64,000 bases of DNA. Source: Streptomyces ficellus. Lineage in GTDB: Bacteria; Actinomycetota; Actinomycetes; Streptomycetales; Streptomycetaceae. Position 1 is the stretch's first letter; every line of letters starts with the position of its first letter. The stretch is taken from positions 1-64,000 of the forward strand of contig NZ_JAUEPL010000038.1 in assembly GCF_030406405.1 (NCBI RefSeq), written 5' to 3'. The notes beneath the pieces are model-generated. The model saw only the letters and a list, made by a program, of their open reading frames with translations. It was not told the DNA's origin and searched no databases. This document shows, piece by piece, positions 34,141 through 42,430 of the stretch. Both the position numbers and the translations under genes were made by a program.

Positions 34141-34174
34141 AAGGCGCCCCGCGGGTGGGGGCGCCCCTGGGGGG

Positions 34175-36658
34175 TCAGGCTTTGCGGGCGTGGAGGGCGC
34201 GGCGGAGGTCGTCGATCTGGTCGATGAGCTTGCGGCGGAGGGCCGGCAGGAGGGTGTCGTCGGTCAGGTGCTGTTCGCCGAGGCGGAGGTGTTCACGGTC
34301 CACCGCGTGGGCAGGGAAGGCGTACCGGCCGGCGGCCTCGGCGATGGCGGGGCCGCGGCGCTGGGCGAGGGCGGCGGCGTCGGGGTAGAAGCGGGGGACG
34401 TACTCCCGTACCAGTTCGGCCTGTTCGGGTTGCCAGAAGCCCTGCGCGGTGGCGGTGAACAGGTAGTTGGACAGGGTGTCGGAGCTGAACATGCGCTCCC
34501 AGGCGGCCGCTTTCGCCTCGGGCGTCGGCAGGGCGGCGCGGCAGCGCGCGGCGCCCTCCTGGCCGGTGGCGCTGGCGTCGCGGTCCAGCTCGGCGGCGAT
34601 GGCGGCCTCGTCGGTGGCGCCGAGGACGGCGAGCCGGCCCAGGATGCGCCAGCGCAGCTCCGGGTCGAGGTCGGGTCCGCCGGGCACGGCGCCCTCGTCG
34701 AGCCAGCCCTGAAGGGTGGCGGCCCGGTCGGCGACGTCGATGAAGTGGCGTACGGCGGTGAGGCGCAGGCCGGGGTCCTTGCCGTCCTCGGTGCGGCGGA
34801 TGAGGTCGCGGGTGAGGTCGGTGAGCAGGGCGAGCGCGGCGGGGCGGGCCTCGGCGGGCAGGTAGCGGTCGGCGATGTGGACCGACGCGAAGCCGAGGAC
34901 GCCCTGGACGATCGCGAGGTCCTTTTCGTGCGGGAGGTGGGCGCGGGCGGCGTCCAGGTAGGCGGTGGGGGCCAGTTCGCCGTCGCGGACCATGTCACGG
35001 GCGGCGTTCCAGACGACGGCGCGGGTGATGGGGTGGGGGATGCCGGACAGGGAGCGTACGGCGGTGTCCCACGAGGTGGTGTCGAGGCGGACCTTGGCGT
35101 AGGTGAGGTCGCCGTCGTTGAGGACGACGAGCGCGGGGCGGGGCCCGGGGAGGGCGGCGGGGGCGTCCTGCGGGACGTCGGCCTCCAGGCGGTCGCGCAG
35201 GACGAGGCGGGTGTCGTCGGCCAGGTCGTGGTCGTAGACGCCGATGGTGATGCGGTGGGGGCGGCTGCCGGCGCGGCTGATGGTGAGGGTGCCGCTGGCC
35301 TGGTCGTAGGCGGGGGTGAGGGTGTCGACGCCGGTGGTGCGCAGCCATGCCTCGGCCCAGCCGTGGACGTCGCGGTCCGTGGCGGAGGCGAGGTTGTCGA
35401 TGAAGTCGGCGAGGGTGGCGTTGGCGAACTTGTGGCGGGCGAAGTGGGCGTTGATGCCCGCGAGGAACTCCTTCTCACCCATCCAGGTGACCAGTTGCCG
35501 CAGCGCGGAGGCGCCCTTGGCGTACGAGATGCCGTCGAAGTTGAGCATCGCGGCGGCGGTGTCGGGCACGGCCTCGGGGTCGGGGGCCACGGGGTGGGTG
35601 GAGGGGCGCTGGTCGGCGTCGTACCCCCACGCCTTGCGTACGACACCGAAGTCGACCCAGGTGTCGGGGTAGCGCGTGGTGGCCTCGTTGATGATCTGGT
35701 AGCCCATGTACTCGGCGAAGGACTCGTTCAGCCAGATGTCGTCCCACCAGGCGAGGGTGACGAGGTCGCCGAACCACATGTGTGCCATCTCATGGGCGAT
35801 GACCATGGCGCGGGTCTGGCGTTCGGTGACGGTGACGGCGGAGCGGTAGACGAACTCGTCGCGGAAGGTGACCAGGCCGGGGTTCTCCATGGCGCCCGCG
35901 TTGAACTCGGGGACGAAGGCCTGGTCGTAGGAGTCGAAGGGGTACGGCTCGTCGAACTTCTCGTGGTACCGGTCGAAGCACTGCCGGGTGACCTCCAGGA
36001 TCTCCTCGGCGTCCGCGTCGAGGTGGGGGGCGAGGGAGCGGCGGCAGTGGAGGCCGAAGGGCAGTCCGGCGTGCTGGGTGCGGATGGAGTGCCAGGGGCC
36101 GGCGGCGACGGCGACGAGGTAGGTGGAGATGGGGGGCGTGGGCGCGGCCTGCCAGCGGCCGTCGTCCTGGCGGGTGGTGATGCCGTTGGCGAGGACGGTC
36201 CAGTGGGCCGGGGCGGTGACGGCGACCTCGAAGACGGCCTTGAGGTCGGGCTGGTCGAAGGCGGCGAAAACGCGCTGGACGTCCTCCATGAACAGCTGGG
36301 TGTAGGTGTAGGTCTCGCCGTCGCTGGGATCGGTGAAGCGGTGCATGCCTTCGCCGGTGTGCGAGTAGCGCATGGCGGCGTCGACGCGCAGGGTGTGCTC
36401 GCCCGGGGTGAGGGTGAGGGGCAGCCGGTTGTCGGTGAGCGTCTCGGGGTCGAGCGGCTGCCCGTCGAGGGTGACGGAGCGGAGGGTGGCGGGCTTCAGC
36501 TCGACGAAGGTGTTCCCGGCGGTGCGGGCGGTGAAGCGGATGAGGGTGGTGGAGTCGAAGGTGTCGTCGCCGGTGGTCAGATCGAGGTCGACCGTGTACC
36601 GGTGGACGTCGAGGAGCTGGGCTCGGGTCTGCGCTTCGTCGCGCGTCAGTACGGGCAT
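34175..36658 (-). CDS. pepN: Aminopeptidase N (M1 family)
   Basis: An 827-residue zinc aminopeptidase that removes N-terminal residues from peptides. The exopeptidase motif is GAMENPG; the zinc site is HEMAHMWFGDLVT with the third ligand in NESFAEYMG. The C-terminal ERAP1-like helical domain spans about residues 500-827. Length is normal for the actinobacterial cytosolic enzyme. Start ATG at 36658 (MPVLTRDEAQTRAQLLD); an upstream in-frame start at 36694 has no ribosome-binding site. Confidence 0.96.
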   Translation of the reverse strand: MPVLTRDEAQTRAQLLDVHRYTVDLDLTTGDDTFDSTTLIRFTARTAGNTFVELKPATLRSVTLDGQPLDPETLTDNRLPLTLTPGEHTLRVDAAMRYSHTGEGMHRFTDPSDGETYTYTQLFMEDVQRVFAAFDQPDLKAVFEVAVTAPAHWTVLANGITTRQDDGRWQAAPTPPISTYLVAVAAGPWHSIRTQHAGLPFGLHCRRSLAPHLDADAEEILEVTRQCFDRYHEKFDEPYPFDSYDQAFVPEFNAGAMENPGLVTFRDEFVYRSAVTVTERQTRAMVIAHEMAHMWFGDLVTLAWWDDIWLNESFAEYMGYQIINEATTRYPDTWVDFGVVRKAWGYDADQRPSTHPVAPDPEAVPDTAAAMLNFDGISYAKGASALRQLVTWMGEKEFLAGINAHFARHKFANATLADFIDNLASATDRDVHGWAEAWLRTTGVDTLTPAYDQASGTLTISRAGSRPHRITIGVYDHDLADDTRLVLRDRLEADVPQDAPAALPGPRPALVVLNDGDLTYAKVRLDTTSWDTAVRSLSGIPHPITRAVVWNAARDMVRDGELAPTAYLDAARAHLPHEKDLAIVQGVLGFASVHIADRYLPAEARPAALALLTDLTRDLIRRTEDGKDPGLRLTAVRHFIDVADRAATLQGWLDEGAVPGGPDLDPELRWRILGRLAVLGATDEAAIAAELDRDASATGQEGAARCRAALPTPEAKAAAWERMFSSDTLSNYLFTATAQGFWQPEQAELVREYVPRFYPDAAALAQRRGPAIAEAAGRYAFPAHAVDREHLRLGEQHLTDDTLLPALRRKLIDQIDDLRRALHARKA

Positions 36659-36783
36659 GGGGCCATGCTGCCCGATGGGGTGGGGGCGGGGCACGGCGGT
36701 TCATCTCACGGCTGATCCGGCGCCGGGCGCCCGGGACGGGGTGGTAGGGCGGCGGCTATGGGCGTCGGGAGCTGCCGCTACCG

Positions 36784-37190
36784 CGCGCGGCGATCGCTGC
36801 ACTGGGGGCGCGGGTGCCGACACGTGGCGATCACCGGGCGTCGCGGGTGCAGATACCGCCTGCGGCGATCACCGGACGTCGCGGGCGGGGGTGCCGCCCG
36901 TGGCGATCACCGGACGTCCGGGGCGCGGGTTCTGGTCTGCGGCGTTCACTGGACGTCAGGACGGGGATGCCAGCCGCGACGGTCACCGGGCCGCGAGGGG
37001 CAGGGACGCCGCCGCGACGGTCAGCGGGTGTCGCGGGCACGGGTGCCCATCCGCAGCGATCACTCGACGTCGGACCGGGGATACGCCGCGGCGATCACTG
37101 GACGTCGGGGACGGGATGGCAGCCGCGAGGGGCAGGGACGCCGCCGCGACGGTCAGCGGGTGTCCGGGGCGCGGGTGCCGTCTGCGATCG
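36784..37190. repeat. Tandem array of about eleven degenerate 38-bp units ending inside the chorismate mutase gene
   Basis: Units align on GCGGCGATCACCGGACGTC followed by a GC-rich variable part of about 19 bp. Copies start near 36786, 36825, 36863, 36901, 36938, 36975, 37013, 37051 and 37088, then a short unit, and the last at about 37145. The last unit contains the chorismate mutase stop codon (37153-37155) and its last codons. An internal block of about 45 bp around 37002-37040 recurs almost exactly at 37130-37168. The gap between pepN and chorismate mutase (36659-37152) holds nothing else. Confidence 0.85.
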
Positions 37191-37524
37191 TCTCGTGGTG
37201 GCGGATCACCTCGGCGATGATGAAGTTCAGCAGCTTCTCGGCGAACGCGGGGTCGAGTTTCGCGCTCTCCGCGAGCTGCCGCAGCCGGGCGATCTGGCGG
37301 GCCTCGCGGCCGGGGTCGGCCGGGGGCAGGTGGTGGCGGGCCTTGAGGTGGCCGACCTGTTGGGTGCACTTGAACCGCTCGGCCAGCATATGGACGACCG
37401 CCGCGTCGATGTTGTCGATGCTTTCGCGCAGCCGTGTCAGTTGCGCGCGTACGGACTCGTCGAGGACGGGTTCGATCACGGCCTCGTCGCTCTCGTCGGG
37501 CCGGTCGGTCTGGCTGGTGCTCAT
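37153..37524 (-). CDS. Chorismate mutase (AroQ fold)
   Basis: A 123-residue all-helical chorismate mutase that turns chorismate into prephenate for Phe/Tyr synthesis. LTRLRESIDNIDAAVVHMLA matches helix 1 with the active-site Arg; RFKCTQQVGHLKA carries the next Arg/Lys. It resembles the cytoplasmic M. tuberculosis enzyme Rv0948c, which is stimulated by DAHP synthase. No signal peptide. The C-terminal ADGTRAPDTR is encoded inside the tandem array. Start ATG at 37524, close to the AraC gene stop (12 bp), so both could be on one transcript. Confidence 0.9.
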   Translation of the reverse strand: MSTSQTDRPDESDEAVIEPVLDESVRAQLTRLRESIDNIDAAVVHMLAERFKCTQQVGHLKARHHLPPADPGREARQIARLRQLAESAKLDPAFAEKLLNFIIAEVIRHHETIADGTRAPDTR

Positions 37525-37535
37525 GGTGAGCGAGC

Positions 37536-38423
37536 TTAGACGGCTCCCGTGGGGATGGTCGGCGGGTGGTCGGGATGCGGGATCCGGTCGCTCCAGCCGC
37601 CGGGGACGGCGCGGCCCTGCTGCTCGCGGAAGCGGATCGGGGCGGTGCCGACGCGGCGGGTGAACAGGCGGGAGAAGTACGCGGGGTCGTCGTAGCCGAC
37701 GCGGCGGGCGATGGCGGCGACGGGCAGTTCGGTGCCGGTGAGGAGCTCCTTGGCCCGGCCCAGCCGTATCCCGAGCAGGTAGTCCTTGGGGCTGCGGCCC
37801 GCTGTGCGCCGTACCGCCGCGCGCAGTTCGGCGGGGGACATGCCGTGCCGGGCGGCGTGTTCGGCGACGGTCAGCGGCCGGAAGGCGTCGCGGGCCAGGG
37901 CCTCCAGGACGGGGTCGCCGTCGGGGTTGGTGTCGGCGCGGGCGCGGCGCAGCGCGACGAGCAGCTCGTGGACGGCGGCGGCGGTCTCGACTTCGAGGAG
38001 GGGGTTGCCGCGTCGGGCCGCCCGGGCGATGCGGCCGATGGCGATGCGGGCCGGGCCCGCGTCGGCGAGCGGGACGACGGGGCGGTCGGGCTCGATGTAG
38101 CCGAGTTCGGTGTACGTGGCGGTGACCGGTCCGGTGAAGTCGACGAACCCCTCGTCCCAGCCGGTGGCCGGGTCGGGTCCGTAGTGGTGCGGGACCCCTG
38201 GGGTGAGCCAGAGCAGCGCGGGCGCGGTCACCGTCAGGCGCCGCCCGTCCGGGCACCGGTACCAGCCGCCGCCCGCGCTGATGACGACGGCGACGTGGTG
38301 GTCGAGGGTGCGGGGGCCGACCGCGGGCAGGGTGCCGTGCTGGAGGCCGACGCCGAGGCAGACCAGGCCGAGGCGCTGGTGCAGCGGGCCGGGCGTGAAG
38401 AAACGCATCCAGGTGTGGTACAT
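37536..38423 (-). CDS. AraC family transcriptional regulator
   Basis: A 295-residue regulator. The N-terminal cupin-like effector domain (about 1-150) has TLPAVGPRTLDHHVAVVISA and LLWLTPGVPHHYGPDPATGW, the usual sugar-binding type. The C-terminal DNA-binding domain has two helix-turn-helix motifs, TVAEHAARHGMSPAELRAAV and PVAAIARRVGYDDPAYFSRL, ending FRRRVGTAPIRFRE-like. It is divergent from the GH35 gene and probably controls it in response to a galactoside. Start ATG at 38423 with GGGAGG 7 nt upstream. Confidence 0.93.
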   Translation of the reverse strand: MYHTWMRFFTPGPLHQRLGLVCLGVGLQHGTLPAVGPRTLDHHVAVVISAGGGWYRCPDGRRLTVTAPALLWLTPGVPHHYGPDPATGWDEGFVDFTGPVTATYTELGYIEPDRPVVPLADAGPARIAIGRIARAARRGNPLLEVETAAAVHELLVALRRARADTNPDGDPVLEALARDAFRPLTVAEHAARHGMSPAELRAAVRRTAGRSPKDYLLGIRLGRAKELLTGTELPVAAIARRVGYDDPAYFSRLFTRRVGTAPIRFREQQGRAVPGGWSDRIPHPDHPPTIPTGAV

Positions 38424-38456
38424 CCCGCGGCCTCCCCGAGCCTCCCGGCTGAACCG

Positions 38457-38489
38457 TTTTTGCGTCCAAACAGCGCCGATCTTTGTCCA
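38457..38489. promoter_or_regulatory. Candidate AraC-type direct repeat operator
   Basis: Two similar half-sites, TTTTTGCGTCCA (from 38457) and TCTTTGTCCA (38480-38489), lie about 22 bp apart in the 131-bp gap between the AraC gene and the beta-galactosidase gene. Spacing of two helical turns suits an AraC dimer. Confidence 0.4.
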
Positions 38490-38554
38490 TGGACCGCCCG
38501 CCCGCCAGAGGGCGAGGGTGGGCCGCGGCAGGTGATCAAGGGAGGCAGGGGTAC

Positions 38555-40303
38555 GTGGCCGGGTTCGCGGTGGGTGATGAGGACTTTCTGCTGGAGGGCC
38601 GGCCGGTGCGGCTGCTGTCGGGGGCGCTGCACTACTTCCGGGTGCACGAGGAGCAGTGGGACCACCGGCTGGCGATGCTCCGGGCGATGGGCCTGAACTG
38701 CGTGGAGACGTACGTCCCGTGGAACCTGCACGAGCCTCGGCCCGGGCGCTACCGGGACGTGGGCGCGCTGGGGCGGTTCGTGGACGCGGCCGGCGCGGCG
38801 GGGCTGTGGGTGATCGTGCGGCCGGGCCCGTACATCTGCGCGGAGTGGGAGAACGGCGGGCTGCCGCACTGGCTGACGGGGCGGCTGGGGCGGCGGGTGC
38901 GGACGGCTGACCGGGAGTACCTGTTCCACGTGGACCGCTGGTTCCGGACGCTGCTGCCGCAGGTCGTGGCGCGGCAGATCGACCGGGGCGGTCCGGTGAT
39001 CATGGTGCAGGCGGAGAACGAGTACGGGAGTTACGGCTCCGACCAGGGCTATCTGCGGTACGTCGCGGATCTGCTGGGCGCCTGCGGGGTGACCGTACCG
39101 CTGTTCACCTCGGACGGGCCGGAGGACCACATGCTCACCGGCGGATCGATTCCGGGCGTGCTGGCGACGGTGAACTTCGGGTCGGGGGCACGGGCGGCGT
39201 TCGAGGACTTGCGCCGGCATCAGCCGCGCGGGCCGTTGATGTGCATGGAGTTCTGGTGCGGCTGGTTCGCGCACTGGGGTGACCGGGGTGACGAGGGTGC
39301 CGCGCGGGACGCGCGGGACGCGGCGGCGGCGCTGGCGGAGATCCTCGGCCTCGGGGCGTCGGTGAACATCTACATGGCGCACGGGGGCACGAACTTCGGC
39401 GGCTGGGCGGGCGCGAACCGGGCGGGCGAGCAGCATGACGGTGCGCTGGAGGCGACGGTGACGTCGTACGACTATGACGCGCCGATCGACGAGGCGGGGC
39501 TGCCGACCGCGAAGTTCTGGGAGTTCCGGTCGGTGCTGGCGCAGTACGCCGAGGGCCCGCCGCCGCCGGTTCCGGCGCCGCCCGCGCGGCTGGCCGCGCC
39601 CGTGGACACCGGTTTCACGTGGTGGGCGCCGCTGGACGACGTACTGGACGCGCTGGGCGAGATGGAGCGAGACGGTCCGGTGCCGCCCACGTTCGAGGAC
39701 TTGGGCGTCGACCGGGGCCTGGTGCGCTACCGGCTCCGGGTGCCGGGGCCGCGGCGAGCGTATCCGCTGTACGTCACGGGCCTGAGGGACCGGGCGGTGG
39801 TGTACGTGGACGGGGTCCGCGCGGGCGTCCTGGACGCCGAGGACGCGGTCCTGGCGCAGCCGGTGGCGGGGCCGGCGGTGGTGGACCTGTGGGTGGAGTC
39901 GCTGGGGCGGGTCAACTACGGGCCCCGGCTGGGTGAGGCGAAGGGCATCACGGGCGGCGTACGGCACGAGCGGCAGTATGTGCACGGGGTACGGGCCCGG
40001 GGGCTGCGGCTGGACGCGTTCACCGCGGACGGGGTGGCGAAGGTGGCGTTCAGGCCGGTGGCGGGGCGTGAGCCGGGGCTGTACCGGGGGGTCGCCGAGG
40101 TGTACGGGCCGGGTGACGCGGCGCTGGAACTGCCCGGCTGGACGCGCGGGTTCGTGTGGCTGAACGGGTTCTGTCTCGGGCGGTACTGGGGGGTGGGGCC
40201 GCAGGAGTCGCTGTTCGTGCCGGGGCCGGTGCTGCGGGAGGGTGCGAACGAGGTCTGGGTGCTGGAGCTGGAGGGCGCCGGGACCTGCGTACGCCTGGCA
40301 TAG
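38555..40303 (+). CDS. Beta-galactosidase, glycoside hydrolase family 35
   Basis: A 582-residue GH35 enzyme that releases terminal beta-galactose. The catalytic domain begins with RPVRLLSGALHYFRVH and contains CVETYVPWNLHEP and RPGPYICAEWENGGLP. The acid/base Glu is in VQAENEYGSYG and the nucleophile Glu in MCMEFWCGWFAHWG. Beta-sandwich domains follow from about residue 330. No signal peptide, so it is probably cytoplasmic and acts on imported oligosaccharides. GTG start at 38555 with GGAGG 9 nt upstream. Transcribed away from the AraC regulator. Confidence 0.93.
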   Translation: MAGFAVGDEDFLLEGRPVRLLSGALHYFRVHEEQWDHRLAMLRAMGLNCVETYVPWNLHEPRPGRYRDVGALGRFVDAAGAAGLWVIVRPGPYICAEWENGGLPHWLTGRLGRRVRTADREYLFHVDRWFRTLLPQVVARQIDRGGPVIMVQAENEYGSYGSDQGYLRYVADLLGACGVTVPLFTSDGPEDHMLTGGSIPGVLATVNFGSGARAAFEDLRRHQPRGPLMCMEFWCGWFAHWGDRGDEGAARDARDAAAALAEILGLGASVNIYMAHGGTNFGGWAGANRAGEQHDGALEATVTSYDYDAPIDEAGLPTAKFWEFRSVLAQYAEGPPPPVPAPPARLAAPVDTGFTWWAPLDDVLDALGEMERDGPVPPTFEDLGVDRGLVRYRLRVPGPRRAYPLYVTGLRDRAVVYVDGVRAGVLDAEDAVLAQPVAGPAVVDLWVESLGRVNYGPRLGEAKGITGGVRHERQYVHGVRARGLRLDAFTADGVAKVAFRPVAGREPGLYRGVAEVYGPGDAALELPGWTRGFVWLNGFCLGRYWGVGPQESLFVPGPVLREGANEVWVLELEGAGTCVRLA

Positions 40304-40308
40304 CGGGA

Positions 40309-40334
40309 GGGGCAGGCCCCGCCGGGCCTGCCCC
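40309..40334 (+). terminator. Terminator hairpin after the beta-galactosidase gene
   Basis: Eleven-bp perfect stem GGGGCAGGCCC/GGGCCTGCCCC with a CGCC loop, starting 5 bp after the stop codon. Confidence 0.8.
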
Positions 40335-40343
40335 CGCTGATCG

Positions 40344-40372
40344 GTCTGCCGTACGACAGGCGTACGGCAGAC
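40344..40372 (-). terminator. Terminator hairpin after the trypsin gene, with adjoining 11-bp repeats
   Basis: Twelve-bp perfect stem GTCTGCCGTACG/CGTACGGCAGAC with a five-base loop. It is directly followed by ACGTACGACGG twice (40371-40381, 40382-40392) up to the trypsin stop at 40398. Confidence 0.75.
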
Positions 40373-40397
40373 GTACGACGGACGTACGACGGACGTG

Positions 40398-41171
40398 TTA
40401 CAGACTCGCCGCCGCGGACTTGATGGCGGAGGCGAAGGTGGACACCTCGGTGTAGACGCCGGGGTAGTCGGGCCGTGCGCAGCCCTGGCCCCAGCTGACG
40501 ATGCCGACCTGTATCCACGCCCCGGCGTTGTCCCGGCGGAACATGGGACCGCCGGAGTCGCCCTGGCAGGTGTCGACGCCGCCCTGGGTGTAGCCGGCGC
40601 AGAGCTCCTCGGCCGGGACGAGCTCGTTGCCGTACGACTGCTTGCAGGTGGCGTCGGAGACGAAGGGCACCGTGGCCTTGCGCATGTACCGCTGCTGGGT
40701 GCCGCCTTCGCGGGTGGCGCCCCAGCCGGCGACGGTGAAGGTGCCGGTGTTGTACGCGGTGTTCGTGGCGATGTTCAGGGTGGGCAGGTTGATCGGCTGC
40801 GCGAGCTTGATCAGCGCCCAGTCCTTGCCCTTGCCGTTGTAGCCGGGCGCCTGGAGGACCTTGGTCGACTTGACCTTGATGGCGCTGGAGCTCTGCAGGT
40901 CCACGACACCGGCGGTGGCGGTGATGCTGGTGTTGTTGCCGGAGCCGCTGACGCAGTGGGCGGCGGTCAGCACGATCTGCTGGGTGAGCAGGGAGCCGCC
41001 GCAGCCCATGGACAGGCGGACCATCCACGGGAACTCGCCCTGCGCGGCGGTGGTGCCGCCGACGACCGGCTGGGGAGCCGCGGAAGCGGTGGTGGGCTGG
41101 AGGCTGACCGCGGCGAGGGCGACGGCGCCGACCGCAGCACATCTTTTGAGGGTGCGGAGAATGCTGGACAA
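40398..41171 (-). CDS. sprT: Secreted trypsin (S1 serine protease, S. griseus trypsin type)
   Basis: A 257-residue preproprotein closely matching S. griseus trypsin. The signal peptide ends at ASA, then a short propeptide (APQP) and mature N-terminus VVGGTTAAQGEFPWMVRLSM. Catalytic triad His in LTAAHCVSG, Asp in GKDWALIKL, Ser in TCQGDSGGPM; the specificity-pocket Asp before TCQGDSGGP predicts cleavage after Arg/Lys. Six Cys can form three disulfides. I start it at TTG 41171, because GAAAGG lies 7 nt upstream and the signal peptide begins LSSILRTLKRCAAVGA; an in-frame start at 41255 has no ribosome-binding site. Its natural activator is unknown. Confidence 0.93.
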   Translation of the reverse strand: MSSILRTLKRCAAVGAVALAAVSLQPTTASAAPQPVVGGTTAAQGEFPWMVRLSMGCGGSLLTQQIVLTAAHCVSGSGNNTSITATAGVVDLQSSSAIKVKSTKVLQAPGYNGKGKDWALIKLAQPINLPTLNIATNTAYNTGTFTVAGWGATREGGTQQRYMRKATVPFVSDATCKQSYGNELVPAEELCAGYTQGGVDTCQGDSGGPMFRRDNAGAWIQVGIVSWGQGCARPDYPGVYTEVSTFASAIKSAAASL

Positions 41172-41413
41172 CTGTCTGCCTTTCGTGGGGGGTTGAGTCG
41201 TGCGCGCACAACGGAGCCTCTGCCGCCAGGCAGCGCGGTGACATGGGCTCGTCAAGGCGTGCTGGGATTATCCGGAGGCGATCACACGCACCACAAGGCC
41301 GACTTTTCAGCCATCGCGCCCCGGGCGGCACACGGCCGGTCCGGCCCCGCGCGAGGGCGGGAGCCCGGCTCGTACAGTGGAAGGGAGTCGACGTCGCACA
41401 TGGGGGCAGGGAC

Positions 41414-42313
41414 GTGACCAACGGCAGTGAGGTCGTGCACGGCTACCCGCACCTCGACACCGTGCGGGCGGCGATCACGGCGCTGTACCGGCGGCTCTCC
41501 CAGGAGGGGCTGTACGCGTACGCCGGCAGCGTCGCCCCCGCCGACGTGGCCTTCGCGGACGATGACGACCTGCACCTGGGCGCACAGCGGGTGGCCCACG
41601 CGCTGGTGCAGCAGCTGCGGCTGCCGGACGCGCGGATGATCGTCAGCTTCCGGGAGATGTCCCACGCCGCGAGCGTCGAACTGGCGGCGGGGCCCGAGTA
41701 CTTCATCGAGCTGAACGACCGGTTCCGTACGCATCGCCGCGACATCGGGGCGGCGCTCGCGCATGAGGTCACGCATGTACTGCTGCACCGGCTGGACCTG
41801 AGCTTCCCGGGCACGCGGGACAACGAGATCCTCACCGACACGGTGACGACGTATCTCGGGGCGGGCTGGCTGCTGCTGGACGCGTACCGCGAGGACGGTG
41901 TGTCGAGCCAGAAGCTCGGCTATCTGACACCGGAGGAGTTCGGGTACGTTCTGGCCAAGCGGGCCCTGGCCTTCGGCGAGGACCCCTCGCCGTGGTTCAC
42001 CAGCCCGCAGGCGTACACCGCCTACACGGAAGGGCGGGCGCGGGCGCTGCGCGACGGGCGGCAGCCGCCGCTGACCGCGGCGGGCTGGACGGGCCGCCAC
42101 CGCTACGCCAAGGACCGCCGCTACGCCCAGGACCACCCCGGTGCGGCCCCGGCCCCCGGCCCCGCGTACGCCTTCGAGGGCGGCGGCCGGGACGTCGCCC
42201 TGCGCGTCTCCTTCCCGTGCCCGACCTGCCACCAGCGCATCCGCATCCCGGTACGGGGACGGGTGCGGGCGCGGTGCGGACTGTGCCGGACGGTGCTGGA
42301 GTGCGACACGTAG
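41414..42313 (+). CDS. HExxH zinc protease-like protein with C-terminal zinc ribbon
   Basis: A 299-residue protein of no family I can name. It has a gluzincin-like core: ALAHEVTHVLLHR gives HExxH, and DNEILTDTVTTYLGAG about 20 residues later offers a third ligand (Glu or Asp). The C-terminus carries two CxxC pairs (CPTC and CGLC, 22 residues apart), a probable zinc ribbon. Between them is a helical region with Arg-rich low complexity. No signal peptide, so cytoplasmic. GTG start at 41414, after GGGGGCAGGGA. Stands alone between trypsin and the RNase operon. Confidence 0.7.
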   Translation: MTNGSEVVHGYPHLDTVRAAITALYRRLSQEGLYAYAGSVAPADVAFADDDDLHLGAQRVAHALVQQLRLPDARMIVSFREMSHAASVELAAGPEYFIELNDRFRTHRRDIGAALAHEVTHVLLHRLDLSFPGTRDNEILTDTVTTYLGAGWLLLDAYREDGVSSQKLGYLTPEEFGYVLAKRALAFGEDPSPWFTSPQAYTAYTEGRARALRDGRQPPLTAAGWTGRHRYAKDRRYAQDHPGAAPAPGPAYAFEGGGRDVALRVSFPCPTCHQRIRIPVRGRVRARCGLCRTVLECDT

Positions 42314-42335
42314 GCCGTAGGGGCGCCAATCCCGC

Positions 42336-42391
42336 CTTCCCTCGTCCGGCTTCCCTCGTCCGGCTTCCCGCGTCCGGCTTCCCGCGTCCGG
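42336..42391. repeat. Four tandem copies of a 14-bp repeat
   Basis: CTTCCCTCGTCCGG at 42336 and 42350, and CTTCCCGCGTCCGG at 42364 and 42378. The array lies between two convergent stop codons. Confidence 0.92.
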
Positions 42392-42430
42392 TCGGGGCTG
42401 CCCGCCGGTCGCGGCGCGGAGGGCGGGTTG

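Noticed and set aside
33973..34174. Iron box upstream of the DesA-like gene
   Set aside because: Read through on both strands; no sequence close to TTAGGTTAGGCTAACCTAA.
36784..37190. CRISPR array
   Set aside because: Units touch each other with no unique spacers of constant size, are degenerate, and no cas gene is present. The same holds for the array at 54346.
36758..37663. Plus-strand frames across the 38-bp array, as a possible repeat protein
   Set aside because: Unit length is not a multiple of three and two frames are open at once; simply GC-rich DNA without stops.
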